Assembly (NCBI RefSeq): GCF_025833875.1
Contig: NZ_JAOYOD010000001.1
Location: 682,001 to 746,000 of the forward strand
Source of the DNA: Reichenbachiella ulvae
Lineage (GTDB): Bacteria > Bacteroidota > Bacteroidia > Cytophagales > Cyclobacteriaceae
Reading direction: 5' to 3'
Length of the DNA: 64,000 nucleotides
In this document: positions 36,116 to 46,017 of the stretch, one piece after another
Layout of the letters: every line of letters begins with the position of its first letter
Numbering within the stretch: position 1 is the first letter of the stretch
Notes under the pieces: generated by a model
What the model was told of the DNA's origin: nothing
The model's input: only the letters and a program-made list of their open reading frames with translations
Databases searched by the model: none
Position numbers and translations under genes: made by a program

Positions 36116-37918
36116 TTAGTATTTTTTTTTAGAGAACTCCATGAAGTTCAGATTGATGCCGCCTTTTTCTATGTAGAATTTGAGCTTTTGGGTGCCAGCG
36201 TATAGCGCCACATCGGTGAGGGTAGTTTCTCCCCATCCTGTGGTTTTGGGTAAGGCGACAAGGCCTGTTTGATCGCTGCCTTCGATTTCTACCCTGATGC
36301 TGGAGTTAGCCGTGCTGGCTACATATCTCAGTTTGATATCGTAGGCACCTTCTTCTTCCACATTCAGACTATAGACCAGCCATTCGCCATCTTCTGTCCA
36401 TCCGATGTTGAAGCCGTTGGTAGGGGTGTCGTTACATGCTTCGATGTCTACCCCGTCATTTCTATAGGAGTAGCCTCGATTCCATGCCAGCCCACCTGCA
36501 TTGCCTGATTCGTTGGTGTACTCCGCGTCGTAGTAGGCGGCACCTTGTTTGCCCAGATCATAGTCCACAAAATAGAGGGTAGTGGCCTCCGTAGCTGAGA
36601 TGGTATTGTCTTTGAAAGGCAGCGTTTCGTCAGAGTAGGGTTGGCGGATCATGGCGTCTACTACATCTGGATGGTAGGTGTTGTTCTCGACCTTGAGGTT
36701 TTCTGTCATTTCCATCAAAGAGGCATAGGCCTCAGCTTCACTCGGTTTAGCTCCACCCGACCAATAGTCGAGTATGTCCTGGTAGCCCTCGGTCACTTCG
36801 ATTTGAAGTGGGTTGTTGCCGCCCATTTTTTTCAACGGCCACCACGACCAGCCCATGTTGTTGTCTTCGAACAGTCGGATGGCATCTGTGAACCAGCCGT
36901 TGGAGTTTTCACCGGTTTCGCCTAGCCAGATTGGGACATTTCTGCTGTCTCTCATATCCAGCATGCCCTGTATGGAACCCTGCTCGTTGGAGTTCCAGTA
37001 CTTGTGATAGCTGATCACCAGATTTTCGTCCCATAGGGTAGGGAGTCCGCTGTAGTTGTTGCCCCAGCAGTTGCCTTCTATGATTACGATGTGGTTTTGG
37101 TCCACCTCTCTGATGGCGGCAGTCACATCCTTTTGCAATTGCCATAGTGGGGAGTTGCTGCTTTCAGCGCATCCATTGAGGTCATTAGGGTGATCCTGAA
37201 ATCCCCAGTTGGGCTCGTTGATGATGTCGTAGGCACCGATGGCAGGCTCGTCCTTGTATCGAGTGGCCAGTTCCTTCCATAGGGCGATCATTTTGTCTTG
37301 ATTGGCTTTGCTTTCCCATAGAGAAGGTTTGCTGCGATCATAGTCACTGATGTCGGCATTTTCTCCCTGTCCGCCGGGTGCAGCATGTAGATCCAGAATC
37401 AAATACATGTCATTGGCTTTGACCCAGTCGATTAGATCGTCCACCATGGTGAATCCTTTTTCGTTCCAGGTGATTTCGCCCGCTACAGGCTCTTCCTCTA
37501 TAGGGGGAGTGAAAAGCTTGTAGTGCATGGGTAGCCTGATCGAATTGTAGCCCCAGGCTCCCATGGAGTCGATGTCTCTTTTGGTGCAGTGGTTGGCCAG
37601 CCATGCGGTATAGAACTCTTCTGTTTTATCCGGTCCGATCAGTTCTTCTATCTTGGCTTCTATTTCGTGCTGAGGTCCGCTGGTTCGTAGCATATAGCCC
37701 TCTTGTAGCATCCAGCCTCCCAGACCTATTCCTCTGAGGATGATGGGCTCGCCATTGGGGTCCAGTATCTGTTTGCCCTCTGCCTTGAGGTATTGTGCGT
37801 GAGCAGTATTTGCAAATGTGAGGCAGCTTAGGATCAGAGCTCCAAGGAATATTGACTTTTGGAAGCGAGTAACGTTCTTCCAGGCAGAAGCTCTGCCGTC
37901 AATAGTATAGTCTTTCAT
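36116..37918 (-). CDS. N-terminal part of the split gene: GH5 glycosidase with CBM6
   Basis: A 600-residue frame. The long signal region ends TAHAQ near residue 42. A GH5 barrel (about 45-410) follows, with acid/base Glu235 in DIINEPNW and nucleophile Glu334 in WLGETGEN. Substrate-cleft residues ILRGIGLGGWM and SYHKYW are family-like. A CBM6 (about 470-597) ends in GINLNFMEFS. GH5 enzymes attack beta-glucans or mannans; the exact linkage is not readable. As it stands the product lacks a T9SS tag. Divergently placed beyond it is a propeller-LuxR regulator that may control it. Confidence 0.9.
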   Translation of the reverse strand: MKDYTIDGRASAWKNVTRFQKSIFLGALILSCLTFANTAHAQYLKAEGKQILDPNGEPIILRGIGLGGWMLQEGYMLRTSGPQHEIEAKIEELIGPDKTEEFYTAWLANHCTKRDIDSMGAWGYNSIRLPMHYKLFTPPIEEEPVAGEITWNEKGFTMVDDLIDWVKANDMYLILDLHAAPGGQGENADISDYDRSKPSLWESKANQDKMIALWKELATRYKDEPAIGAYDIINEPNWGFQDHPNDLNGCAESSNSPLWQLQKDVTAAIREVDQNHIVIIEGNCWGNNYSGLPTLWDENLVISYHKYWNSNEQGSIQGMLDMRDSRNVPIWLGETGENSNGWFTDAIRLFEDNNMGWSWWPLKKMGGNNPLQIEVTEGYQDILDYWSGGAKPSEAEAYASLMEMTENLKVENNTYHPDVVDAMIRQPYSDETLPFKDNTISATEATTLYFVDYDLGKQGAAYYDAEYTNESGNAGGLAWNRGYSYRNDGVDIEACNDTPTNGFNIGWTEDGEWLVYSLNVEEEGAYDIKLRYVASTANSSIRVEIEGSDQTGLVALPKTTGWGETTLTDVALYAGTQKLKFYIEKGGINLNFMEFSKKKY

Positions 37919-38124
37919 AGTGTCTTCGTTTTCAAATGCTTAGTTGTAGTATTTAGTCGTCAACAAAAGATTCTTGCCGATCTTTTTCAAAACTATCACC
38001 TGCCATTGCTATCATTGGCATTCGGAAATACATAATAAATACATCAATTGGATTATTTAGTACTTATTTACTACTTCATCCGTGTTTGTAGTGCTGTAAT
38101 TCAGTAAGTTATGTAAAATTAAAG
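37919..38124. promoter_or_regulatory. Divergent promoter region between GH5 gene and LuxR-type regulator
   Basis: An AT-rich 206-bp spacer serves two divergent genes. TCAATTGGATT (38043-38053) also occurs upstream of the DoxX-like gene (about 44571). No -7 box could be assigned with confidence. Confidence 0.35.
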
Positions 38125-41094
38125 ATGATCAGCAGCGTGATTAAAACCTCTACTATATTATTCGTGCTTGGTGCACTTGGACTTATATTTTCTAATTCTG
38201 TCCGATCTCAAAATCTGGATTGGCAAATCAAAGGCAAGCCCAGAGTCATTCATTACTCCAAAGAAGATTACAATTCGGACTCGCAGTTTTGGTGCATGGC
38301 CCAGGATGATGAGGGCGTGCTCTATTTTGGTAATAATGATGGAGTGGCCATATATGATGGGGAGGTATGGACGCTGGTCAAGGTACCCAATGGCTCTACG
38401 GTTCGTGGATTGAAATATGCCTCCGATGGCTATGTCTATGTAGGGGGCTATGATGAACTGGGCCGTCTCAGTCGCAACGAATATGGCAAATATGAGTACG
38501 AGTCGCTGTTGCATCTGTTGCGGACAGAGGATCAGACTTTCAATGATGTATGGCAAATTGAAGAAAGCAATGGCTTTGTGATCTTTCGCAGTTTCAAACG
38601 GCTGATTGCCATCAAGAACAAGCAAGCCGTGACTATTCCTGCCGAAGGTCGCTTTGACTATTTGGGGATCATCGAGAAGCAGCTGTTTGCCGTAGATGGT
38701 TGGGGGATCAAAAGATTGTCTTTGAGCAGCATGGAGTTTGACAATTTGATTCCAGCCTCTGGTTATAATCAAGAGGAGGTGAGTGCGCTGCTGCCGGGAA
38801 CAGCTCCTAATAAGCTGATGGTATTTACCCGAGAGGGCAATTCCTATCAGGCGGACAAATTGCAGGGCAGTATCACTTTTCAGCATAGTTTTTTTGCAGA
38901 TGGTTCTAGTGATCAAATTTTTTGTGCGATTGCTTCCGATACTGGCAGTTACTTTTTAGGAACCATCAATAGCATGTTGATGGAGTTGCGCTATCAAGAA
39001 GATGGGCAGATGGAAATTCACAAATATGAAAACCTGCAAGATCAAACCATCTTGAATTTGTATCAAACCAAAGACGGCAATGTCTGGACCTTGCTCAATA
39101 CCGGGTTGGACTGTGTAGAGCTCTCATCGCCTATATCTAAGATCTTTGATGATGCAGCAGTCTATGATGCTACTTTTTATCAAGGCCAGTTTTATCTGGC
39201 AACCAATCAGGGAGTGTATGCAGCGAACCATTCTCTGGAGGATCCTACCCTGGTTCATAGCGATTTTAAGCTCGTGGATAGATTGGAGGCGCAAGCCTGG
39301 TCGATGAGGATCATAGAAGACCAGCTATTGATCAGTCATGACAAGGGAGTGCTGGTAAAAAATGCAAAGGGTATCTATCATGTCGAGGGAACGAATGGAG
39401 TTTGGAAAGTAGTGCCTGCCAATGGTGTGCAGGATATGTACCTGGCCTGTTCCTACGACGGGATTTATGTTCTCAAATATCAGGATGGAAAATTTTTCTT
39501 TCAGAACAAACTACAGGGATTCGATGTTTCGGGCAGGGATATATTGGCTGGACCTGATCCCTATACTTACTGGGTTTGTCACGGTTATCAGGGCGTTTAC
39601 AAGATCAAAACAGATGCGGGACATAAGCGTACCCTGACGCTCGAAAAATATACCGATCAAAATGGGCTTCCTTCGCCTTATAGCAACAACGTCTTTGTTT
39701 GGGAGGAGGACACTGTTTTTACTACGGTTTCTGGTGTCTATACCTATCAGGAGGACCAAAATCAGTTTGTACCTCACCCGTTCTTGACTCAGACCTTGGG
39801 AGACGATGTTTTGATTCGAAAGATTCAGCAGCATGGTGACAGAACCTGGTTCGTGAAGGAGGAACAATTGGGCTACTTCTACACCAGAGCTGATGATCCA
39901 GAGCTGAATATGGACTTGTTTCTCTCGCTGGAAGGAACCTTTATGAAAAGTATGGAATATGTGCAGCCCTTAGGCAGCGACCAATTGCTGGTAGGGACCA
40001 ATGATGGCATGTTTTCGTTTAATCTATCCATGGATGAGGCCTATTCTCCTGATTCGAGAACCCTGATATCCGAAATCAAATACAAAGACGAACAGGACAG
40101 TCTGATATACTGTGTGTTGCCTACCGAGACGCAGGAACTGACTACTTTGCCCAATAACACCAGTTCCTTGCAGCTGTCCTTCATTACACCCACTTATAGT
40201 TCGCAAAAGGATGTACAGTATAGGTATAAGTTAGAGGAAAATGATAAAACCTGGAGTGATTGGTCCACGGTACCACACAAGGAGTATAGCTACTTGAAAT
40301 CTGGGCGCTACACCTTTAGGGTGCAGTCTCGAACTTCTGTGGGTCAGATGGCAGACGAGGCACAGTTTGAGTTCGAAATATTGCCACTGTGGTACCAGAC
40401 GGATTGGGCGAAGATTGTTTTTGCCAGCGTGGCGGTACTTGTCATATTCTTGATACGCGTTTTGGTCAGACGAAAGCTTATCAAAACTCAAGAGGAGGCG
40501 AAGAAAATGCAGGCTGCCCTGGAGCTGGAAATAGAAAATATCAAACTGGAAAAGGAAAAGGCGCTTATCGAAAAGGATAAGAAAATGCTCGAGGAGGATG
40601 TGATATTCAAGAGCAAGGAGCTTGCCAATTATACCATTCTGCTACTGAAGAAAAGGGAGCTGCTAACCGAAATGGCTGCTGAACTAAAAGAACTAAAATC
40701 GAAGATCAAAGTAGCAGCCAATCGAGAAATCGTGAGGTCGATGACCCGTAGAATCAACCTGAACTTACAGGATGAAGAACACTTGAGCGTTTTCGATGCG
40801 AATTTCGAGCGGGTACATCAGGATTTCTTCCGAGAGCTGAAGGCCAATTATCCAAATCTGAGTCAGAAAGAGTTGAGGCTTTGTGGCTTTGTTCGCATGA
40901 ATTTGACCAACAAGGAGATTGCTGCCATATTGAATATTTCGGTGAGGGGAGTAGAGACTGCAAGGTATCGATTGAGGAAGAATCTGAGCCTGGAGAAGGA
41001 AGTCAATATGGTCGAGTTTTTAGAGAAGCTATCGGGCTCTTCAGAGGACCAGGACCTGGATCAGGAAAACGAAGAGTATTTCAATGAAGAATAG
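38125..41094 (+). CDS. Beta-propeller/Y_Y_Y sensor with LuxR-type DNA-binding domain
   Basis: A 989-residue one-component regulator. After a signal peptide (ends VRSQ near 29) a periplasmic beta-propeller of repeated Reg_prop-like units fills about 40-670. A Y_Y_Y domain follows at about 675-750 (YRYKLEENDKTWSDWS). A single membrane helix lies at about 758-780 and a long coiled coil at 785-875. A LuxR-type HTH occupies about 907-957 (LSQKELRLCGFVRMNLTNKE, then ILNISVRGVETARYRLRK). It has no kinase or receiver. Such proteins sense a glycan or other ligand outside and act on DNA from the membrane. The likely target is the divergent GH5 gene, by position only. Confidence 0.92.
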   Translation: MISSVIKTSTILFVLGALGLIFSNSVRSQNLDWQIKGKPRVIHYSKEDYNSDSQFWCMAQDDEGVLYFGNNDGVAIYDGEVWTLVKVPNGSTVRGLKYASDGYVYVGGYDELGRLSRNEYGKYEYESLLHLLRTEDQTFNDVWQIEESNGFVIFRSFKRLIAIKNKQAVTIPAEGRFDYLGIIEKQLFAVDGWGIKRLSLSSMEFDNLIPASGYNQEEVSALLPGTAPNKLMVFTREGNSYQADKLQGSITFQHSFFADGSSDQIFCAIASDTGSYFLGTINSMLMELRYQEDGQMEIHKYENLQDQTILNLYQTKDGNVWTLLNTGLDCVELSSPISKIFDDAAVYDATFYQGQFYLATNQGVYAANHSLEDPTLVHSDFKLVDRLEAQAWSMRIIEDQLLISHDKGVLVKNAKGIYHVEGTNGVWKVVPANGVQDMYLACSYDGIYVLKYQDGKFFFQNKLQGFDVSGRDILAGPDPYTYWVCHGYQGVYKIKTDAGHKRTLTLEKYTDQNGLPSPYSNNVFVWEEDTVFTTVSGVYTYQEDQNQFVPHPFLTQTLGDDVLIRKIQQHGDRTWFVKEEQLGYFYTRADDPELNMDLFLSLEGTFMKSMEYVQPLGSDQLLVGTNDGMFSFNLSMDEAYSPDSRTLISEIKYKDEQDSLIYCVLPTETQELTTLPNNTSSLQLSFITPTYSSQKDVQYRYKLEENDKTWSDWSTVPHKEYSYLKSGRYTFRVQSRTSVGQMADEAQFEFEILPLWYQTDWAKIVFASVAVLVIFLIRVLVRRKLIKTQEEAKKMQAALELEIENIKLEKEKALIEKDKKMLEEDVIFKSKELANYTILLLKKRELLTEMAAELKELKSKIKVAANREIVRSMTRRINLNLQDEEHLSVFDANFERVHQDFFRELKANYPNLSQKELRLCGFVRMNLTNKEIAAILNISVRGVETARYRLRKNLSLEKEVNMVEFLEKLSGSSEDQDLDQENEEYFNEE

Positions 41095-41145
41095 GAATTA
41101 ATTCTTTGTAGATTTAGCCTCTGAGCTAGTATCATTTAGACCTGC

Positions 41146-43785
41146 ATGAAACAAGAAAAGGTTCGTTTTTGGAATTCCATTGTCAGTCGTTTTGGACTCA
41201 TTTTCGCGATTCTGATCCTAAGTGCCATTCTAGTTTCTGGTTATCTTGTGTATGAGCAAGCGGCACAAGTCATCGTGTCGCACAGCCAGGAACGCATCAA
41301 GCATACCTCTGCTTTGGCTCGTCAAAACTTCTACGATGTCCTCAATGAGGTGACCAACGACATAGCCATTCTCGCCGAAAGCGCAACAGTTTCCAGGTAT
41401 GTCAAAAGCCCCACTTTAGATAACGGAGATGATCTCGCTTCCCTTTTTAGTGTGACCTTAAAGAATAAAAAGGACTATTTTCAAGTTCGTTTGATCAGTG
41501 CTGAAGACAAGGGGACAGAGCTCCTTCGCTTTGACAAAAAAGGAGGGAGAATCATCAGAACCCCCGATAGCTTACTTCAGGAAAAAGGCAAAAAGGGCTA
41601 CTTTCTGAATGCACTGAAGCTGGATGGTGGCCAGTTTTTTTTCTCGGAGATCAATTTGAATCAGGAATTCGGAGTGGTCAGTCATCCGATAACTCCCACC
41701 TTGCGGGCGGTGGGGAGGATTCAGGACATAGAGGGCCAACTGAAGGCTCTAGTGGTTATCAATGTCGATCTTACCAGCTATTTCAACGAATTGGATCAGC
41801 TGATAGCTGGAGATGCCAAGCTGTTCATTACCAACAATTATGACGAATACCTATATGCTTCTGACAAGTCGAAGTGCTTTGGGCGACAATTGGAAACGGG
41901 AGAGTCTCTTCAAAATGATTTCAATCTCAATACCTGGCAGTTGATTGCTGCAGCGCCTGATTTTGATTTTATGCAGGACAAAATGGGCAATCGCTATTTG
42001 TATCATATCGAAGAGCTGCGCTATGCCTCCGGGTATCAAGTGATTTACTTGGTGTCTTTCATGAGAAGCGAGGACTTGTTTGCAAGTGCGGAAAATGTGC
42101 GAAAGAGTGCATTAAGTAAAGTGATTATGATTTGTGTCTTTCTGTTGTTGGCAGTATTTGTCATTGTGTGGTTGTATTCCAAAAGAATTGCGAAGGTGAC
42201 AATGATGATTGCGTCTTATGAAAATTCGGGAGAGGAGCAATCTATCTTAAATGAGAACAGAAAAGATGAAGTGGGGGTATTGGTTCGTGCATTTCAGGGC
42301 ATGCGAGAGAGGATCGATCGGCAGATGACGGACTTGAAAGACGCACTGAGTAGGGAACAGGCGGCGATCAGAGAAAAAGATGAATTTCTACAAAATATGA
42401 GTCACGAACTGCGCACGCCACTCAATGCCATTTTGGGTTTGGTACAGCTGATGTATAAAAACAAGCCGTCTAAGAATCAATTGCCTATCCTTGACTCAAT
42501 GCAGCGCAGTGCATCCAACCTGGCGGACCTGATGTATGATGTACTGGATCATCAAAAGTTGGTCGAGGGAAAAGTAGAGATTCGTAGAAGCCCTCAGGTT
42601 TTGACTGAGTTGCTCAATGACATTTACTCTAGCTACCAATACGAAGCTCTGAACAAAAAACTCAAATTTAGTATTGATATTGGCGATGAGATAAAGGGTA
42701 AGCGGTATTTGCTGGACCCTTTAAGATTCAAGCAGATAGTAACTAATCTGGTAGTCAACGCAATTAAATATACCCGAGAAGGGGAGGTGAAATTAACTGC
42801 TGCTGTAGTAGATGGCCTGCTCAAAATTTCAGTAAGCGATACGGGAATCGGTATCAAAGAGGAGAGCCTTCAGAAGATCCGGGATCGTTTTTACCAGGAG
42901 CAGGGAGGAACAGATCGAAGTGATGGATTCGGATTGGGTTTGTCCATCGTGAAACAACTATTGAGACTATTTAATGGACAGTTGTTGATCGAATCAGTTT
43001 TCCAAAAGGGATCGGTATTCACGGTAGAGTTGCCAGTTCAGCCATATGAGGGGGCTATGGAATTAGAGGTGAAGGATACGGGCTCCAGGCTCCCTGAATT
43101 GCAATCAAAGTATAAAGTGCTACACATCGAAGATGATCCTGCTACGGCTTTACTTATCAGTGATATACTAGGTCTAGATAAAATAGAATTGATTCAGGTC
43201 AATACCTTGATAAAGGCCAAGGCGGTTTTAGCGTCTGACGAGTTTGATTTGATCCTAAGTGATATGAGATTGGATGGTGAGCATTTGGGTCCTTTCTTGA
43301 AGAAACTAATTGAAGGTGAGCAAGAAGCCATGATGATGCTTGTTTCGGCCTTAGAACCTGACGAAATGGTTGGGATATCTCCATATTATGTTCAGAAGCC
43401 ATTTGATAGGGAGCAGGTATTGGATATGGTTTATCAGCTTTTGGGACAATCTGAGTGGAGTAAACCTCAATTGGATACGATTTTCAGTCAATATGACCAT
43501 GACCGTAAGAAGATTGACAACTACTTGAAAATATTGATTTCGGAGTTTAGTTCTTATCTGGATAGAATACAGAATGTGTGGCAGTCCAAAGAGCAGAAGG
43601 AGTGGGAGGCCATTCATCACCGATTGGTCACTCATATCAAAAGTCTCTCACTGGATCGTCTGGCCGCACATTGGCCCGAAAAACTATTGGAGTTGGAGGA
43701 AGGGGATTACCATTTCATTGTCAATCAAATATTGTATTGCCTGACTTGTTTTCGCTGCGAAGCTAGACTCAATTCAATAGGCTAA
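41146..43785 (+). CDS. Hybrid sensor histidine kinase with receiver and degenerate HPt-like end
   Basis: An 879-residue kinase. Membrane helices cover about 16-38 and 321-346, flanking a periplasmic dCache-like sensor. A HAMP lies at 347-400. The HisKA has His420 in MSHELRTPLNA. The HATPase has DTGIGIKEES and DGFGLGLSIVKQLL (about 530-655). The receiver (about 663-775) has Asp706 in ILSDMRLD and Lys in YYVQKPF. The last 100 residues resemble an HPt bundle (HHRLVTHIKSLSL), though the GSS motif after the histidine is lost, so phosphotransfer there is doubtful. It follows the propeller-LuxR gene by 51 bp and its 3' end overlaps the convergent LytTR gene by 17 bp. Confidence 0.92.
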   Translation: MKQEKVRFWNSIVSRFGLIFAILILSAILVSGYLVYEQAAQVIVSHSQERIKHTSALARQNFYDVLNEVTNDIAILAESATVSRYVKSPTLDNGDDLASLFSVTLKNKKDYFQVRLISAEDKGTELLRFDKKGGRIIRTPDSLLQEKGKKGYFLNALKLDGGQFFFSEINLNQEFGVVSHPITPTLRAVGRIQDIEGQLKALVVINVDLTSYFNELDQLIAGDAKLFITNNYDEYLYASDKSKCFGRQLETGESLQNDFNLNTWQLIAAAPDFDFMQDKMGNRYLYHIEELRYASGYQVIYLVSFMRSEDLFASAENVRKSALSKVIMICVFLLLAVFVIVWLYSKRIAKVTMMIASYENSGEEQSILNENRKDEVGVLVRAFQGMRERIDRQMTDLKDALSREQAAIREKDEFLQNMSHELRTPLNAILGLVQLMYKNKPSKNQLPILDSMQRSASNLADLMYDVLDHQKLVEGKVEIRRSPQVLTELLNDIYSSYQYEALNKKLKFSIDIGDEIKGKRYLLDPLRFKQIVTNLVVNAIKYTREGEVKLTAAVVDGLLKISVSDTGIGIKEESLQKIRDRFYQEQGGTDRSDGFGLGLSIVKQLLRLFNGQLLIESVFQKGSVFTVELPVQPYEGAMELEVKDTGSRLPELQSKYKVLHIEDDPATALLISDILGLDKIELIQVNTLIKAKAVLASDEFDLILSDMRLDGEHLGPFLKKLIEGEQEAMMMLVSALEPDEMVGISPYYVQKPFDREQVLDMVYQLLGQSEWSKPQLDTIFSQYDHDRKKIDNYLKILISEFSSYLDRIQNVWQSKEQKEWEAIHHRLVTHIKSLSLDRLAAHWPEKLLELEEGDYHFIVNQILYCLTCFRCEARLNSIG

Positions 43786-44449
43786 TTTTCTTCATGAGCT
43801 CCTTTTCATAGCTCGAACTGATGGCAATTTCTTCTCCCTTGATATGAATGTCATTATTGGAGATCGATTCGATATGATTGATGTTGACGATACAAGATCT
43901 GTGAACTCGTTGAAAATGGGAGGGGAGCTTTTGTTCCAATTCTTTCAAGGTCATCAGTGTCATGACTTTTCGATCTTCAAAATACAATTCGGCATAGTTG
44001 CCAGCAGATTTGATGAAGAGGACTTTGTCTAATTCGACCTTAATCAACTGGGTTCCATCTTTGATGAAAAGCTGTTTGTTTTCTGGCGCTGGAGTGGGCA
44101 GTTTTTGTGTTACTTTTTGAATTCCCTTAAAGAATCGCGGGAACTCAATGGGCTTGACTAGAAAGTCAACGATTTGTTCATAATCATAAGATTCTGATGC
44201 GAAATCCTTGTGTGAGGTAATCATGATCACAGCAGTGTCTTTGGAGATAATCTCTAATATCTCTTTGCCAGACATGTCAGGTAGATCATAATCGAGGAGG
44301 ACCAAATCGAAGGTGTGTTGAGACAGTAAATTGACTGATTCGAAACCACTGTTGGTGGTAGTCAGTTCGGTGATAGCGTCAACTTTAGAGCAAAAATGCT
44401 CCAGCAAATCGCAGATCAAAGGGTCATCATCAACAATTAAGCAGCGCAT
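43769..44449 (-). CDS. LytTR-family response regulator
   Basis: A 226-residue response regulator. The receiver domain (1-118) has the acidic pocket DDD at 7-9 and phospho-acceptor Asp53 in LLDYDLPDMSG. The LytTR DNA-binding domain is at about 125-226 (FIKSAGNYAELYFEDRK, QRVHRSCIVNINHIESI). It would bind promoter DNA when phosphorylated by a LytS-type or hybrid kinase. The neighbouring hybrid kinase lies convergent, overlapping at the 3' ends, so a pair is possible but not shown. Confidence 0.94.
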   Translation of the reverse strand: MRCLIVDDDPLICDLLEHFCSKVDAITELTTTNSGFESVNLLSQHTFDLVLLDYDLPDMSGKEILEIISKDTAVIMITSHKDFASESYDYEQIVDFLVKPIEFPRFFKGIQKVTQKLPTPAPENKQLFIKDGTQLIKVELDKVLFIKSAGNYAELYFEDRKVMTLMTLKELEQKLPSHFQRVHRSCIVNINHIESISNNDIHIKGEEIAISSSYEKELMKKISLLN

Positions 44450-44613
44450 GGTTAATCATTTATATTAATAGTTTCATCCATCATATGCCTCACTTCACAT
44501 ATTCTTTTCTCCGATTTCAATTACTGGCAATATATTGTTATCAAATACCAGATTCAAATCTAAAATAAATCAATTGGATTGAAGACGGGGTACCATTTCA
44601 AAAACAGAGTAAG

Positions 44614-45060
44614 ATGAGCGTTAGAGAATTGTCACAAAGGATGGATTTTGGTTTGCATTCAATTTCAGAGCGATTTGGCTTGCTATTTATGCAATGGGCA
44701 ATTGGCCTGATTTACATTTGGTTTGGCATGTTGAAATTTTTTCCTGGTTTGAGTCCAGCCGAAATTCTGGCTGCCAACACCTTAGATACGCTGGCAATGG
44801 GGTTGGTGTCTAAGGATCTATTGCTTCGGGGATTGGCCATTTTCGAGGTGCTTTTAGGCGTGCTTTTAATCACCCGTATCAAGTCCAAATTGATCATTGC
44901 AGCCTTGTTGATGCATATGTTTGGCACCTTCATGCCTATCCTTATTTTCCCTAATGAAGTCTTCAGTGCCCCTCCCTTTGGATTTACCATAGTAGGGCAG
45001 TACATCATGAAGAATTTTGTGATTATTGGAGCTGCGCTAGTTTTATATCCAAAAAGGTAA
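44614..45060 (+). CDS. DoxX-like membrane protein
   Basis: A 148-residue inner-membrane protein with four hydrophobic helices (about 22-42, 70-92, 92-112 and 122-145). The start LLFMQWAIGLIYIWFGMLKFFPGLSPAE is typical of the DoxX/DUF417 group. Such proteins are small membrane proteins with poorly defined roles in redox or stress. It stands alone, 165 bp from the divergent LytTR gene. No motif reveals a substrate. Confidence 0.8.
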   Translation: MSVRELSQRMDFGLHSISERFGLLFMQWAIGLIYIWFGMLKFFPGLSPAEILAANTLDTLAMGLVSKDLLLRGLAIFEVLLGVLLITRIKSKLIIAALLMHMFGTFMPILIFPNEVFSAPPFGFTIVGQYIMKNFVIIGAALVLYPKR

Positions 45061-45312
45061 GCTTACATCTTAAAAATTGCATTATAACAAGGTGTAAATC
45101 TGATTTTTTGCATTTTTAATTGTATGTCATTACATTTAATAGGAGAAGTGCTTAAAAAAATAATTCAATGTATTTGCTGATATTTTTGATATAACAATTG
45201 GCCTATCTTTGAAATATACAAAAACCACCTGTTTAGGCATTTTACCCATTTTTCGATTCTAGCAGCAGGATGGATCGAAAATTGAATAAACGAGAAAAAT
45301 TATAATAGACTT
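45061..45312 (+). promoter_or_regulatory. Promoter region of the 184-residue gene
   Basis: TATCTTTG (45204-45211) matches TAnnTTTG and lies about 100 bp before the start. An upstream TTTG at 45185-45188 is closer (15 bp) than the usual -33 spacing, so the -33 box is uncertain. Confidence 0.4.
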
Positions 45313-45867
45313 ATGATGAAGGGATTATTGAATTCAGGCGGTGAACCAAAGGGGTGGAGACAGATTGTTTCTACGCTCTCTGATGAGTTTATCAGTCATG
45401 TTTTGACCGAAAGACCAGTGGATCACGAAATGGAGCCTTTTGTAAAGAGTGAATTGCAGATGTATCTGGGCTTACTCATGGGATCCAAATTAAATGAAGG
45501 GTTTTCAGAAAGAATCGCGCTAGATGTAATCAAGTATTACATGCTTCGGGTTCATGAAAATGCGAAACTTTTAGGTTTTTCTTACCACGAGATCATGAAG
45601 ATGACCTCTCAACGTCACGATTTCTTTATTGATGGTTTGTTCGATTCTGATAATTCAGATGACTTTTTGAGAACAACTGCAATGCAATGGTTTCAGTTTC
45701 CACTTTTAGAAGTAGATGGAGGAATTAGACCGAATGAGTATGATTTCTCAGTCTATTTTTCTGACAATTACGTGGTGTCAGACATATTGTTCAAGCTGGC
45801 TCCAACCTACGTCAATGCTATCATAGCTGAATTGAAATTGGAAGTGCCAACCTTTATGATGAACTAA
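45313..45867 (+). CDS. Protein of unknown function (184 residues)
   Basis: A soluble, acidic 184-residue protein with no signal or known motif. Helical segments fill residues 18-115 (LSDEFISHVLTERPVD, MYLGLLMGSKLNEGF, IKYYMLRVHENAKLLGF). A mixed end follows (DYFSVYFSDNYVVSD-like). The 3' part is repeated in degenerate form 420 bp downstream, see the tandem duplication. That copy has stops and shifts, while this one is open to the end, so this is the working copy. A strong terminator follows. Confidence 0.8.
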   Translation: MMKGLLNSGGEPKGWRQIVSTLSDEFISHVLTERPVDHEMEPFVKSELQMYLGLLMGSKLNEGFSERIALDVIKYYMLRVHENAKLLGFSYHEIMKMTSQRHDFFIDGLFDSDNSDDFLRTTAMQWFQFPLLEVDGGIRPNEYDFSVYFSDNYVVSDILFKLAPTYVNAIIAELKLEVPTFMMN

Positions 45868-45893
45868 TAAATCTTGATATAGTACTATTTTGT

Positions 45894-45936
45894 AAACAGC
45901 GCTTATTGATTAATAATCAATAAGCGCTGTTTTTTT
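45894..45936 (+). terminator. Strong terminator after the 184-residue gene
   Basis: A perfect inverted repeat (AACAGCGCTTATTGATTA and its complement, 18-bp stem) is followed by seven T on the plus strand. Confidence 0.9.
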
Positions 45937-46017
45937 GTGCCTTCTGGCTGGTAGTTGTGAGTTGAGTCTGAACGGATTTTCCTTCTGAATCCCTAAGGCT
46001 TTTTTATCACCATATCT

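Larger units (their letters stand above)
35133..37918 (-). pseudogene. GH5-CBM6-CBM6-T9SS gene split by a homopolymer frameshift
   Basis: Taken together the two frames form one 2.8-kb gene. It runs: signal, GH5 barrel, CBM6, SwmB/Ig-like segment, CBM6, T9SS C-terminal domain. The break is at a run of nine A (coding strand; T9 at 36122-36130). With nine the first frame ends FSKKKY-stop. With ten (or seven) it reads through into LTEIAFNSRSGH and on to the downstream frame with no stop. The second frame has only a weak internal TTG start. This may be a sequencing error, a recent inactivation or a phase-variable switch. Confidence 0.85.
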
